Source: a virus
Direction: 5' to 3' (one strand)
DNA length: 64,000 nucleotides
Virus record (IMG/VR): IMGVR_UViG_3300008108_000023
Span: 91,209-155,208 of that record
Positions 39,701-47,882 of the stretch are shown one piece after another (the stretch's first letter is position 1; each line of letters begins with the position of its first letter). The translations under genes were made by a program, and so were the position numbers. The notes below the pieces were generated by a model. The model saw only the letters and a list, made by a program, of their open reading frames with translations. It did not search any database and was not told the DNA's origin.

Positions 39701-39755
39701 GGTCAACTTTTACAAGTATGTTTTCATTATTTGGGTAATCATTATTGCTCGCCAT
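33732..39755 (-). CDS. Giant baseplate hub-like protein
   Basis: 2,007 residues. The N-terminal ~270 residues include VPQITINFVDVRGKTLFE and FLTVKGYYGKAIRYRLHMTDF, typical of phage hub/base proteins. Residues ~1725-1790 (NVMIQPTMFFYLKNIPMFRG, then SYWITEVSHQIKGN) match the gpD/gp27 hub barrel signature. The last ~35 residues (IGMGMSPKLMSELGLYDGDV) resemble a double-psi barrel. The middle ~1,000 residues are unidentified. The size far exceeds T4 gp27 (391), so hub functions may be fused. Overlaps the gp53-like gene by 14 bases. Confidence 0.65.
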   Translation of the reverse strand: MASNNDYPNNENILVKVDQNNLIYVDPNSVVDANGEVQPRGHKQENLVMYVNLEADLIPRTTLIADDNVGNTLTQVAKGNLNFLRNASGDGNFDATWTDAFVPKPIQGQESTYKDGYDVTFGEDQFKDPTGQSFGIDSINIDVKGANFVPQITINFVDVRGKTLFESSENSPYRAFFHLPWPIFYLTVKGYYGKAIRYRLHMTDFKSRFNESNGNFEITTKFVGSTFAWLNDIPLSAIINCPYMFLVEEKDNTKFNESTGLYEKRVKQSSRGYTILKSVYRQYEQKGLIPKGFPVRTLKEIGYIAETLDKILEQQIFSKVSMDVFSGIKEMDTLLNDFENSIKAWGKQYLSQEYTSFTKTATNNETISDLWFYLNAKDKTETKHILGNGAGALELLLSSFNAAMGKTKLLTQELLNQTSGDFKRISIRNVKNVSSYYKVLNDKKVVVHIDGIFEDIFQIRKSFEEQRKKVEDDVESEMNKVIKSKEYGFGFEPTVRNMFAVLLANAEVFIRLMKDVHNKAFDAANNRKKTLTNLSKESKGENIYPWPEVKKPQGGGKQNVIAYPGDEELVHKLKSYDKTLWPEIDFIEEYIKIVTNRVETNVNGEPTRNDVNYVFDSNTENQKIEDLSGIDVINESIPFIDKSYAGFVYELYERALYSTLFDSFNDQMIRQLANEEFKNIQELIKDDNDIIELAKKITNKDQLIAPVTKTELRENGVIQKNEDGTPKTTTVYDGYLPGLSPYERFNYFKDHLPTTNYISSVIDEPFKFEKYDETATNPTGDLKEDDLNKILIDYEPETYRTDIYPFNSTTYLNYLGKTNFTRDNFKFNGILKVNSSQGFICSPIESKSWVKPSADSTDFFKNTINVTGNTTSILNTPYFHNQLFNDFNKSTLRGKYAGSSYLLLNSLPFIDLDEQITFGGQSILTSSLFREVSSTHFIPYHLMLKWGSIYHRYKTHLIDGYDILNGCVNSSYVTKPLTGKTLFDNNGALITYTSTNASSSGTTINVPSTIGLQTGMTVTVIAGTGQTAPNTYITNITSTTGFTISQTPLTGLTGATVFAVYDEYVTFDIVPKISTSSGSTSGVTYTGYTNAGIRPFYQTVYSQIVNDYATYDITLGNVSYSSTSTSGKLLHRVTQKSGMNYWDVVMDNSKYITSDKNYTLLPSLGGHKNSDISNSNTFTVAEELTFKTLWYLNDTLSTSFSGQTFPSPYDYFRTTGNTYSISTNYKKALDLIGTFSPQILEYFESFFLDFASEKINEEIPYNIFRNISYPKFQDMLKKLSVVEKKDDDSNDIDLLIGNTLKERQKRNAESITTDILSANNLIKFTLANPKEIDANSLYGLTAVQPYKSLTTYKPQPFSASDLTTPNLNFIKLYIGEDIDSYYVNFFSLLDVKLTEDNIKKHRPLAQIYGGYRKAGGTNTKAAFLTYLQDSIILKNTGGTNVPKGAEARLALYLNTLLPLLGNLTSNATGNPAASIDMFRGYNSTQTKLELYNTFKSFNDKWTAGNSIGQRLLLEEFLFLDKANRDIGDKFYLNIDKFTPLLDPNNSKLPLYNAISMIIQGTGLDMRALPAYINFYGNNLTNKNKITPSKKVASTLFGTFLEVDYQEATPKVIIQLVGQTSKRIDMSNSKAYKFVDDSFYIGGQTPNPLLITSLEGFSQNDLSKSNRVVAFEVSFGDQNQGIFKGVTLDQSTLKNTSESFQVLENLSRSASGAGVHNVDTSLFDYYKQASYKCGVTAMGNVMIQPTMFFYLKNIPMFRGSYWITEVSHQIKGNNISTSFSGTRIPYTSLPDPKDSFVASYRILFDKIQAKAIAKIKQRAANDTDTDQEVIYQGIPYVTDRQGKNIQGETVIQEVGINRFGVPYNGYNETRLIQKVRNGNEEWFRTIVYKMGGEKYPIDDAQGFNLTNGITWSDVKDSSYKFYNVDFQLSRTITNDVIKTAKTTFKNPKNNTQLTVNPNYQLDKTVGSIVVEGPISRGPKSTEIGMGMSPKLMSELGLYDGDVVYFKMD

Positions 39756-40068
39756 AATATAGGTTATACAATTCTACACTTCTTTTATAATCTTGTAAAG
39801 ACGTTGTGAGAGGAAAAGGTATTCTAATAACAAAATTATCAGGTATCTGAAATTCAACACTACCAGCGGTTGGATTTGCTTGTAATATTAACCAACCAAA
39901 TACTGGTGAACCATAATAATCTTGAGATATCTTATCGAATCTATCTCTACCTTTTTTATAAAACATATATCTGTCAGAAGGTTTTATTGGGATTTCAATA
40001 CCTGGTACAATCCTAAATTTACCATCTTCAACAAAAAACTGATATCTATCAAAATACTGTCTACTCAT
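39742..40068 (-). CDS. 53: Baseplate wedge protein gp53-like (LysM/tail protein X type)
   Basis: 108 residues. The motif KGRDRFDKISQDYYGSPVFG followed by WLILQANP is the LysM-like pattern shared by T4 gp53 and tail protein X. The C-terminus QIPDNFVIRIPFPL is the usual follow-on strand. It is shorter than T4 gp53 (196). It connects wedge to hub and may contact peptidoglycan-like material. It overlaps the 1,611-residue gene by one base and the hub gene by 14 bases. Confidence 0.75.
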   Translation of the reverse strand: MSRQYFDRYQFFVEDGKFRIVPGIEIPIKPSDRYMFYKKGRDRFDKISQDYYGSPVFGWLILQANPTAGSVEFQIPDNFVIRIPFPLTTSLQDYKRSVELYNLYYGEQ

Positions 40069-43000
40069 TATTGTGGTCTATAATAATTTAATTTATCTTT
40101 TACTTCGTTTGATGTTGAAAAGATTTGGTTCGCTTCATCTATTATTGTTTGGTTTGTTTCATCTGTTGTGGATGAAATTCCAAACTTAATTTCTTTATCA
40201 CTTTTCCTTTTTTTGAATTTGGTTAATTTAAATTTCTTTTCTTCTGGTTTTTCAACAAATTTATTTAATCTCTTTTTCAATTGATTTTTTAGAGGGTCTT
40301 TATATAACGAAGGGTCTTTTAGCTCTGATATAAATGCATCTACTTTATCGTATAACAATTGTTTCATCATAAATTCAAAATCCGCCGATTGTATTGTTGG
40401 ATTTAAAAATGTAATATTGGTAGATAGACCATCAACTAATTTCGGTGCATTTGTCTCAATATAATCAATACAGGTACTATATTCATTATATAATAAATCA
40501 GAAGTAAATCCACTAATTGCCACAGATTTAACAACACTGTCTTGTACTGTTGAATCCTTACCATTTTTAATAACGAAATTAACTCTATCTAAATCAGATA
40601 TTAGTTGGTTTCTTGATTTTTCAAGTTCATCTAATATTTGAGTGGAAACGGTAAGTTCATTTATTTTATTTTCAATTATCTCTTTAGTTATAAAATCTTT
40701 TAATTTAACATTCGTATCTGTAAGTATTGAGCCGGTCATTTCTTTATTAAAACCAACCATATCAACTAAATAAGTTGATGATGAATTGTTAAGAAAATTA
40801 GCTAATCCTGTTTTTAATCCAGTTGTGTAAACTGTTAATTCTTGTGTCTTTTTATATAAACCAAGTAATGATAATGTTTTACCCGGTGTTGGTGATGTTG
40901 AGGTGTAAATGTCGTATTGATTTATTGGTCTATATTCACCCTTAAATAAAAGAGCGGTAATATCTTTACCGTATTTTGTATAAACTTTGTTATACGTGTC
41001 TTGGTACTTATCAAAATAACTTTCTGTTGAGGCGAAGACGGATTTAATTATGTCCGTATATTTTATACTGTTACCATCAAGGGCTCCCATATAATTTCCA
41101 CCTTTTACATTTTTAGTATTTTGAGATTGATTGGTTTTGTTAATGGCATTACCATAAGTTTTGTTCAAATCTTCTAAAAATTCACGAGTAAATTCTTCGG
41201 CCTTCTTACCACCGATTGTTTCATTTGTTGCAATTGACCTTTCATCGTACATTTCGGTGTTGGCATAAAAATTAGATGATAGAGCGTTTTGAAGTCGTTC
41301 AACAGGTTTTGAAAGACCTTGACCACCAATAAAGTTTATCGATAGTGTGACCGAAGCAATCATTGGTTGTACACCAATACCTTCAGGGTTTAAATCCCAC
41401 AATATTTGACCTCCGTCATCAAAAGATATGTTCACATCTCTAATGACTATTTTTGAATGGTAAAAATCACCGATTCTTAATACACAAACAGGTGGTGGAC
41501 CAAAAGAGGTATTTCTTGCTCTAACATCCGAATCTTCTGATATACCTTTAATTGGTATGGTATCACCCGGTCTTATACATTGTTGTAAAAATGTAAGTCT
41601 CGCATTTAAACCTTCAGGTGTTGTTGAGTGAAACGCGGGATGAAAATATTTTAATTTTTCTTTAAGTGATGAAAAAACAACAGGGTCACTATCTTCTAAT
41701 TTTTTAAAGTAAAAACATTCAGATAGTGTTTTTGCAATGATTCTTTTTAATGGGTCAATTGCCGGTTTCCTTGTTGGTGGATTTACAACAACTTGTCCAT
41801 TTTCCTCAATTTTTGTTATGGGTGGTTGTGGTGCGGGTGTTTCGGGTTGTTTCTTCTCTGATTTATTATTGTACTTTAAAGACATTGCAGTTTGTCTACA
41901 ATAGAACGCAATTGGTGAGTATTGTTTTAATTTTGGTACTCTAACGAAATCTTTATTAACACAATCTTTATCAGGTTGGGTTCCAGTTAATGTTTCACCA
42001 TAATTGACCGATTCTACAATAATTTTAGTATCATGTTCAAAACCAAAATCTTTTGTACTATATTCTTTTACAATTACAATAGGTTCTCCTTTTTGAATTA
42101 TTTCTTTGTCGTTATCAGAATTATTTTTATTTACTAAATTTAAATTTGTTGGCCATTTTATTTGCCATTCTTTTTTTCCTCCGACAGCCGATAATCTATC
42201 AAAAATATCTTGAATTACGGAGTGACTTCTTCTTAGTGATAATCTTTCGTTGTAATCATTGGTTGCAACTGATGAACATGAAGATAAAATTTGAAATCTA
42301 ATTGTTTCCGCTGTTTTACCAGATATGTCTGATATTAAACTATTTAAACTAGATTCATATTTATTAAATGACACATCGGCTTCATCAAAATAATCACCGA
42401 TTTTTGTTTTTTGAGCATCAATGTCGGATTGTGTTATAACGTGATTAGCATCACCAAAAATAAAAGATTTTTCTGTTTTTACTTGAGTGTCTGTTTGAGA
42501 CAAACCAGTTAAAGTATTTAACGCGGCACCTAATTCATTAATATAAGCTTGTTTTTGGTCTTTGTAAGCTTTGTATAATTGTGTATAATTTTGTGTGGTA
42601 TCAACTTTATCTCTTGGTCCCGGTATATCGTTTTCATACTTTAATTTAATTATAACCTCATCAACAGCTTTAGAATCTGCTTCGTTACCTTGTGTTGTTG
42701 TGTTTGTTGGTGTTGTTTCTGTTGGATACTCAGTGGTTACCTTATATTGTTTGATAGTTTCGGGGTCTTGTCCTTGATTTAAGAAACTTTGAATTAGTTT
42801 TATATCGTTTGTATCTAATTGAGCGAATCTTCTGATTAATGCGTAGAAATCTAATTCCTCACACCCCGCAAAAAATGCGTTGATATAATTTTCCGATTCT
42901 TCATCGGACATTCCTTTAAAGTATTCTCTAACCAATAAATTTAAAATACTTGGGTGGTCCACTACAACCTTAAATGATAATTGACCGCTTCTAGAAGTAT

Positions 43001-44903
43001 CTTGATAAGTATATATTGGTTCAGGTCTACCTAAAAACGTATTGTCTTGCCATCTAGCTTGGTTGTTCTCGCTAACTTTCAAATCATACGGAGGAAACCA
43101 CATAACCCTACCTCCATTATTACCTCTCTCACAGAATGGTAAATCATTGTATGTGAAACCAGGTGTATTAGATGTTCTCCATGCTAAGTTCTCAATTGAG
43201 AACATATATTTTTTAGCGTAAAATCCATCACCTGTGGGTGATTCAAATATGTTTGTTGAATTCTTTGCACCAAATGAGTTTTTAAAACTATTTTTTGCAT
43301 CATAGTTTCCGCTTGACATTGGTGCGATATTAATATTCCAAGGTCTGCTCTCACCACCCATTACACTATCATCAAATTTTCTGATATTAGCGGTTCTTTT
43401 CATTGTGTCTGAATAGTTCATATAAGACCTATCTTTGGTCCACACCCTACAATATTCAGCACCTGTTTCTTGTTTATACTTGTCAACAAATTTAATTGCG
43501 GAACCTCGAGACAACATACTGTCACCTTCTTTAAAAATTCTACTTGTTTGGTCAATAACATTACCAACGTGTGTTCTTGTGGCTTGACCATCTTTAGGCA
43601 TTGAATCCAAGATTTCTTGAGTTTTACCCAAAATTGAATCTTCTCTAAATCCGTATTTTGTTGAAATTGAATTGTTGTACGTATCACTTTCTCTTGATTG
43701 GAATTCCTCGTTCCATAATCCAATTTTGTTTTGTGAGTTCTTACTAATCCACGTCAGTTTACCACTAATTGGTCCACCTTGGGAAATATTTCTTTGTCTC
43801 TCGAATAACGCGGCTTGTACCGGGTCAAACATTAAACTTAAGAAGTAACTACTTTTAACCATGTTGTCATTAAAGTCTGACATGGTATATTTCACGTCTT
43901 CACTTCTATCGTCTCCAATATATGCGACACCTTTTGGTGCTTCTAATCCTAAAACAGTTTTTACCCCTTGAGCAAAACTATTCGCAAAATTGAAAATTTT
44001 TGATGACTGTTGTGACCTCGCTGTTGTTGTATAATTTGGAGCATATGTTGAATATGTTAATTGGTCAAATAATATTTGTTTCTGACCCTCTCCCATGTAT
44101 TCAATCATTAAATCGGAAGGTTTTCTTCCGAGTTTAGGTCTTCTTTGAATACCAACTAAACTTCCTAAAACACCAGTAACGTCTTGTAAAATAGCGCCGG
44201 CTTCTGTTTTTGGTGTTGGTCTATTTTCAATAGGGTTTCTTGGGTTGGTTAAATAATCGCCAGGTATTTCACTAAAAGGGAATTCAATACCTGCAACTGT
44301 TTGAAGAAAATCAACACCCTTTCCTAATAAACTTTTAGCAACGGTAATCTTATAATTTTTTTCAACTAAAGGTTCTCTACCTGTAACAATATTAATTGCA
44401 GTCGCGGTATTTCCACCTAACGCATCTAACGCCCTAACCCTACCTAATGTTGCGGATTCCAAATTTTGTTGTAATCTAGCAAAGACAGGTCCTTGTTTGT
44501 TTTCTCTAATGTTTTGTGTGGCGAATTTCATTAACCTCGAATCACTATCGAAGTTTTGGCCCGCCATAATACTAATTAAATTTGTTGTTTGGGGTTCGAA
44601 TGAATTTACATATCCAGCTGGATTTATACCACCTAATAATAAAGCTAAAGACGGTAAAGATGTGTCAGTATATTCTTCAATTGTGTTATTGGGTGGAACA
44701 TATAAATTGATAAAATTTTGTCCAAAATAAACCGCCCAATTTGTTTTAACGTCACCGGGGTCGACATTAGCAAAATTATTTAGATTCTGAACACTATAAT
44801 TCGCATCCGTGAACGTTTGAGGTCCATTCGGTCTATTCAGAGTTTTTGAAATTAAAAAGTCCCTGAAAGTTTTGGTGTTATTAAAATCTAAATATGTTGG
44901 CAT
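40068..44903 (-). CDS. Large baseplate/tail structural protein
   Basis: 1,611 residues. Around residues 1,120-1,185 it has a conserved-looking barrel: PVCVLRIGDFYHSKIVIRDV, then NISFDDGGQILWDLNPEGIG and VASV-type strands ending SINFIGGQG. This is a pattern I associate with tail/baseplate proteins of environmental T4-like phages. The C-terminal ~400 residues are helical and basic at the end. It lies between tape measure and gp53, in the region where T4 encodes gp48/gp54/gp27, but the exact equivalent is uncertain. Preceded by the CTATTTATA motif. Confidence 0.6.
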   Translation of the reverse strand: MPTYLDFNNTKTFRDFLISKTLNRPNGPQTFTDANYSVQNLNNFANVDPGDVKTNWAVYFGQNFINLYVPPNNTIEEYTDTSLPSLALLLGGINPAGYVNSFEPQTTNLISIMAGQNFDSDSRLMKFATQNIRENKQGPVFARLQQNLESATLGRVRALDALGGNTATAINIVTGREPLVEKNYKITVAKSLLGKGVDFLQTVAGIEFPFSEIPGDYLTNPRNPIENRPTPKTEAGAILQDVTGVLGSLVGIQRRPKLGRKPSDLMIEYMGEGQKQILFDQLTYSTYAPNYTTTARSQQSSKIFNFANSFAQGVKTVLGLEAPKGVAYIGDDRSEDVKYTMSDFNDNMVKSSYFLSLMFDPVQAALFERQRNISQGGPISGKLTWISKNSQNKIGLWNEEFQSRESDTYNNSISTKYGFREDSILGKTQEILDSMPKDGQATRTHVGNVIDQTSRIFKEGDSMLSRGSAIKFVDKYKQETGAEYCRVWTKDRSYMNYSDTMKRTANIRKFDDSVMGGESRPWNINIAPMSSGNYDAKNSFKNSFGAKNSTNIFESPTGDGFYAKKYMFSIENLAWRTSNTPGFTYNDLPFCERGNNGGRVMWFPPYDLKVSENNQARWQDNTFLGRPEPIYTYQDTSRSGQLSFKVVVDHPSILNLLVREYFKGMSDEESENYINAFFAGCEELDFYALIRRFAQLDTNDIKLIQSFLNQGQDPETIKQYKVTTEYPTETTPTNTTTQGNEADSKAVDEVIIKLKYENDIPGPRDKVDTTQNYTQLYKAYKDQKQAYINELGAALNTLTGLSQTDTQVKTEKSFIFGDANHVITQSDIDAQKTKIGDYFDEADVSFNKYESSLNSLISDISGKTAETIRFQILSSCSSVATNDYNERLSLRRSHSVIQDIFDRLSAVGGKKEWQIKWPTNLNLVNKNNSDNDKEIIQKGEPIVIVKEYSTKDFGFEHDTKIIVESVNYGETLTGTQPDKDCVNKDFVRVPKLKQYSPIAFYCRQTAMSLKYNNKSEKKQPETPAPQPPITKIEENGQVVVNPPTRKPAIDPLKRIIAKTLSECFYFKKLEDSDPVVFSSLKEKLKYFHPAFHSTTPEGLNARLTFLQQCIRPGDTIPIKGISEDSDVRARNTSFGPPPVCVLRIGDFYHSKIVIRDVNISFDDGGQILWDLNPEGIGVQPMIASVTLSINFIGGQGLSKPVERLQNALSSNFYANTEMYDERSIATNETIGGKKAEEFTREFLEDLNKTYGNAINKTNQSQNTKNVKGGNYMGALDGNSIKYTDIIKSVFASTESYFDKYQDTYNKVYTKYGKDITALLFKGEYRPINQYDIYTSTSPTPGKTLSLLGLYKKTQELTVYTTGLKTGLANFLNNSSSTYLVDMVGFNKEMTGSILTDTNVKLKDFITKEIIENKINELTVSTQILDELEKSRNQLISDLDRVNFVIKNGKDSTVQDSVVKSVAISGFTSDLLYNEYSTCIDYIETNAPKLVDGLSTNITFLNPTIQSADFEFMMKQLLYDKVDAFISELKDPSLYKDPLKNQLKKRLNKFVEKPEEKKFKLTKFKKRKSDKEIKFGISSTTDETNQTIIDEANQIFSTSNEVKDKLNYYRPQ

Positions 44904-44909
44904 TTATAT

Positions 44910-44918
44910 TATAAATAG
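44910..44918 (-). promoter_or_regulatory. Late-promoter-like motif CTATTTATA
   Basis: 7 bases before the ATG of the 1,611-residue structural gene; same core as at 21649 and 55063. Confidence 0.5.
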
Positions 44919-44931
44919 AAACTTTTTAATT

Positions 44932-46887
44932 TTAATTAAATTGAGGTGGTAAGGTAAAAGATGTGTAATCTAAATCCGATGGTATAAAACTTTGAGACAT
45001 ATCATTAGCCAATGATGGACTATTATTAATCGCCCTAACAACATTATCAACAACGGCTCCGTCTGATTTAACAGTATGTGTATGGTTAACATTTACTGTT
45101 GAAGTTGTTGGTGTGGTAGATGATTCTTTTCCTTTTAATCTGTTCTCTAAATCAGATTCACTCACACCCATACTTTTAGCAACTAAAGCTTTAGCAGGTG
45201 CAACCGCTTCGCTAACCATTTTGGAAAATAAACCTTCGTCTGTTTTTTGTAAACCACCTAAACTTGTCTTTTCTTTTAAATTTCTAGATAATTCTAAACC
45301 TTCAATGTATTTGTCAAACTCAGCCAGAGGTTTTCTTATTTCTGCGGCGGCTTGTACTTTAGCAACCGTCAATAACGCACTTATGTCTTTTTGCATATTT
45401 TGAGTTACCGTGTATTGGTCTCTCGCAATATCCTCAACAGACATTTCTTCAAACGCTTTTTGATTCTCCAATAACCCTTTTGCAATCGTAGGATTTAGTT
45501 CATCCAAAGCGACTTTGGTATCTTTTAATCCCATCTTATCTGCTAAAGATTGAGGAATATCTATAACCATTCTACCACCTTCCATTTTGGAGATATTGGT
45601 TAAGAATTCTTTTTCTTTTTCATCTATTTGTAAACCTGAGGATAATAACGCGGTAGCCGCCGATGACCTTTCCGCAGCTTTAATTGCGGTTTTGGACATT
45701 TCCTCCATACTCATACCCATTTGGTCAGCTAAAGCTTTAGATTTTCTTAAGTTTGCACCTGTAATTTCAAATCTACCTAATTCGGAATTATATGTCGCTA
45801 ATGAACCCGCAACACCTATCATCGCATCTTGTAGACCACCGGCATCATTTGTTGCCATATACATTAGTTTCAATGGGTCGTTGAAATCTCCAATCGCTCC
45901 ACCTATAGCTTGTAATTCTGCGGACAACGCAATTGCTTGGTCGGGGTCAAAAAGTTTCTCCGCCATTGATTTAACCTTTTCAATGTTCATGTTAAATTCA
46001 ATAGACTTCTGAACCATTCTGGTTAATCCCTCAACACCATTTTTAAATCCAATAGTGTTTAATTTGTCCATATTAGCACCAACATCTGCTACCACCTTTC
46101 TCGCGTTTAAACCAAGAGTTAATGAACTTTTACCCGCCCTGTCAATTTCTTTGATTGCGTCTTTTGCTCCAATACCTACTTTTTCAAACGAATCCAGTGC
46201 AGCTCCCAATTTAGATAAATCACCGTAAAAAGCTCTAGCGGTTTTTTGTGATTCTTGTAAAACATCACTACCAAATGTTGTCATCTTACCTGTTTGTTCA
46301 ACCATTTGTACCGCATAATCTTTTACATCCTCAAATCCAAATCCCATAGCGGTAGCGGCTGGTAATGTTTCAAATATATTGTTTCTAAATTCTCTTGATA
46401 ATTCACCTGTTAATCCAAGTTCAGAATTAATTTTATTTCTTAACTCTACTTCTTGTGTTTGTATTTTTATTAATTCATCACCAAGAAAAGATACCATCTC
46501 TTTGGCGCCTTTAACACCTAATTGAACCATAAAATCAGGTAGATTTTTTGATTCTCTTGCAATTTTACCTATTGTTTCAGATATGGTACTAAATTGGAAT
46601 ACAGTATCTTTTGATAATGATAATGATGAAACGGGGTTTGAATACCCTAAGTCCGCAATATTTTGAGTTTTAAGTAGGTCTGTAGCAAAAGCGGCTGTTT
46701 TACTACCACCACTTCCTGTATTTCCTCCACTTGATGGTTCTTTTTGATTATAAAATGACCAATAAGTATCTACTTGACCCATTAAAGAACTGTTATTCTT
46801 CACGGATTCAAATTTCAAGAACTCGTTTTTGAATTGAGTATAATTTAAACCTGCTCTTAATTTGGATACTTCTTCGTTAATTGTCAT
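44932..46887 (-). CDS. 29: Tail tape measure protein
   Basis: 651 residues (T4 gp29 is 590). Long helical, Ala/Lys/Glu-rich composition with few aromatics. It includes alternating hydrophobic stretches (GVEGLTRMVQKSIEFNMNIE, ALSAELQAIGGAIGDF) typical of tape measure proteins, and a glycine/serine linker (GGNTGSGGSK) at ~55-65. The C-terminus returns to a small folded tail. It is placed immediately after the tail chaperone-type genes. Sets the length of the tail tube. Confidence 0.82.
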   Translation of the reverse strand: MTINEEVSKLRAGLNYTQFKNEFLKFESVKNNSSLMGQVDTYWSFYNQKEPSSGGNTGSGGSKTAAFATDLLKTQNIADLGYSNPVSSLSLSKDTVFQFSTISETIGKIARESKNLPDFMVQLGVKGAKEMVSFLGDELIKIQTQEVELRNKINSELGLTGELSREFRNNIFETLPAATAMGFGFEDVKDYAVQMVEQTGKMTTFGSDVLQESQKTARAFYGDLSKLGAALDSFEKVGIGAKDAIKEIDRAGKSSLTLGLNARKVVADVGANMDKLNTIGFKNGVEGLTRMVQKSIEFNMNIEKVKSMAEKLFDPDQAIALSAELQAIGGAIGDFNDPLKLMYMATNDAGGLQDAMIGVAGSLATYNSELGRFEITGANLRKSKALADQMGMSMEEMSKTAIKAAERSSAATALLSSGLQIDEKEKEFLTNISKMEGGRMVIDIPQSLADKMGLKDTKVALDELNPTIAKGLLENQKAFEEMSVEDIARDQYTVTQNMQKDISALLTVAKVQAAAEIRKPLAEFDKYIEGLELSRNLKEKTSLGGLQKTDEGLFSKMVSEAVAPAKALVAKSMGVSESDLENRLKGKESSTTPTTSTVNVNHTHTVKSDGAVVDNVVRAINNSPSLANDMSQSFIPSDLDYTSFTLPPQFN

Positions 46888-46890
46888 ATC

Positions 46891-46899
46891 AATAAATAT
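46891..46899 (-). promoter_or_regulatory. Late-promoter-like motif ATATTTATT
   Basis: Minus-strand ATATTTATTGATATG right before the tape measure start. It overlaps the last base of the small upstream gene. Confidence 0.45.
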
Positions 46900-47042
46900 T
46901 ATTTAGGAGTGTTTTCTAATTCAATAATGTACTCCACGTAATATCTACGTATGAAAACTGGCATGGTGATAATGTCACCATAACTAAAACCTCTTTTGAT
47001 TAAAAATAAAATTTCGTCTAACTGTCCTTTCTTATAAGCCAT
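46899..47042 (-). CDS. Small tail assembly protein (overlapping frame)
   Basis: 47 residues from the ATG at 47042, which overlaps the stop of the gp26-like gene by 11 bases (ATGGCTTATAA). The sequence has a helical start (MAYKKGQLDEILFLIKRGFS) and a MPVFIRRYYVEYI core, like small proteins next to gp26-type baseplate genes in T4-like phages. Its place just before the tape measure is where tail assembly chaperone second frames occur in other phages. An upstream in-frame ATG at 47081 is judged a shadow. Could be gp51-like; uncertain. Confidence 0.6.
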   Translation of the reverse strand: MAYKKGQLDEILFLIKRGFSYGDIITMPVFIRRYYVEYIIELENTPK

Positions 47043-47781
47043 AGAAAGGGCGAAAAAACTCAACCCCGAACCCAATTTCAACTTGGGTGTCTTCTCCTGA
47101 CGGGGTTTTTACTGTTTTTGTTAAATCTAATCCTGGTTTATTTTCTTTTAGAAATTTTCTGAAATCTTGAGAGTCTTTAATTGGTAATCTCTCAACAAAA
47201 TTATGTATGTTCATCATATCTCTATTGCCGGCAACAGACTTAATCATCATTTCTAATTGTTTGGTGACAACAGGTGCAACACCTTGACCATTCCAACTCT
47301 TTCTTAAATCATCAAGTTCTTTCTCTTGTTTTGGTGTTAAAAATTTAAATGTGATTTGAACTTTTGATTTTTCCATAAAATATGGATATTCACCGTTTGA
47401 ATCTGATTCTAAATTAAAATCTTTGAATTTTAATTCACTCATATCAACAGAAATCTCAAAATCCTTTTCAGTTTTTGGGTCAGTTAAATAAAATTTATAT
47501 TCGGGACCAAAAGCGGTGTTTCTTAAAAATATTAACACTGCTTGTCTATCTTCTTCAACAATGTCTTCAATTTGAATATCTCTATCTAATATTTTTCTTC
47601 TAAGTAATTCATCAATTACACCATTTGTCGCAATTAAATTTTGCGCGGATAAAATATTTTCATCCGCAGCCGTTAAGTATGCAACTTTAAGTGATTTCTT
47701 TTTATTTTGATAGTGTATACCTCTTGAAGGTAGTTCAACAACATCATAAGCGATTGTTGGGTCGACTCTAAATTCTTCCAT
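47032..47781 (-). CDS. T4 baseplate/hub assembly protein (gp26-like) or tail chaperone
   Basis: 249 residues. It matches the T4 baseplate protein family by pattern: DVVELPSRGIHYQNKKKSLK, LTAADENILSAQNLIATNGV, LLRRKI. The C-terminal half (ITFKFLTPKQEKELDDLRKS) is helical, and the last residues FFRPFYGL are hydrophobic. T4 gp26 is 208 residues. Probably a chaperone-like component needed for hub or tail tube initiation. It is preceded by a strong terminator after gp19 and overlaps the 47-residue gene. Confidence 0.75.
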   Translation of the reverse strand: MEEFRVDPTIAYDVVELPSRGIHYQNKKKSLKVAYLTAADENILSAQNLIATNGVIDELLRRKILDRDIQIEDIVEEDRQAVLIFLRNTAFGPEYKFYLTDPKTEKDFEISVDMSELKFKDFNLESDSNGEYPYFMEKSKVQITFKFLTPKQEKELDDLRKSWNGQGVAPVVTKQLEMMIKSVAGNRDMMNIHNFVERLPIKDSQDFRKFLKENKPGLDLTKTVKTPSGEDTQVEIGFGVEFFRPFYGL

Positions 47782-47823
47782 ATTTGTTTTATTTAATAAC
47801 TAGTATAATTTACAAAAACTTAT

Positions 47824-47857
47824 AAAAAAAGTAAAGGTCTCCTTTTGAGAGACCTTT
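47824..47857 (-). terminator. Intrinsic terminator after gp19
   Basis: Arms AAAGGTCTC (47833-47841) and GAGACCTTT (47849-47857) form a 9-bp stem with a 7-base loop. On minus this is followed by ACTTTTTTT. It ends the gp19 transcript. Confidence 0.88.
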
Positions 47858-47882
47858 TATTGACAGATTTTTTATTATTTGA

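Noticed and set aside
47043-47081. Upstream ATG of the 47-residue tail gene
   Set aside because: Lies fully inside the gp26-like gene; the ATG at 47042 forms the usual stop-start overlap. Kept only as a frameshift possibility.
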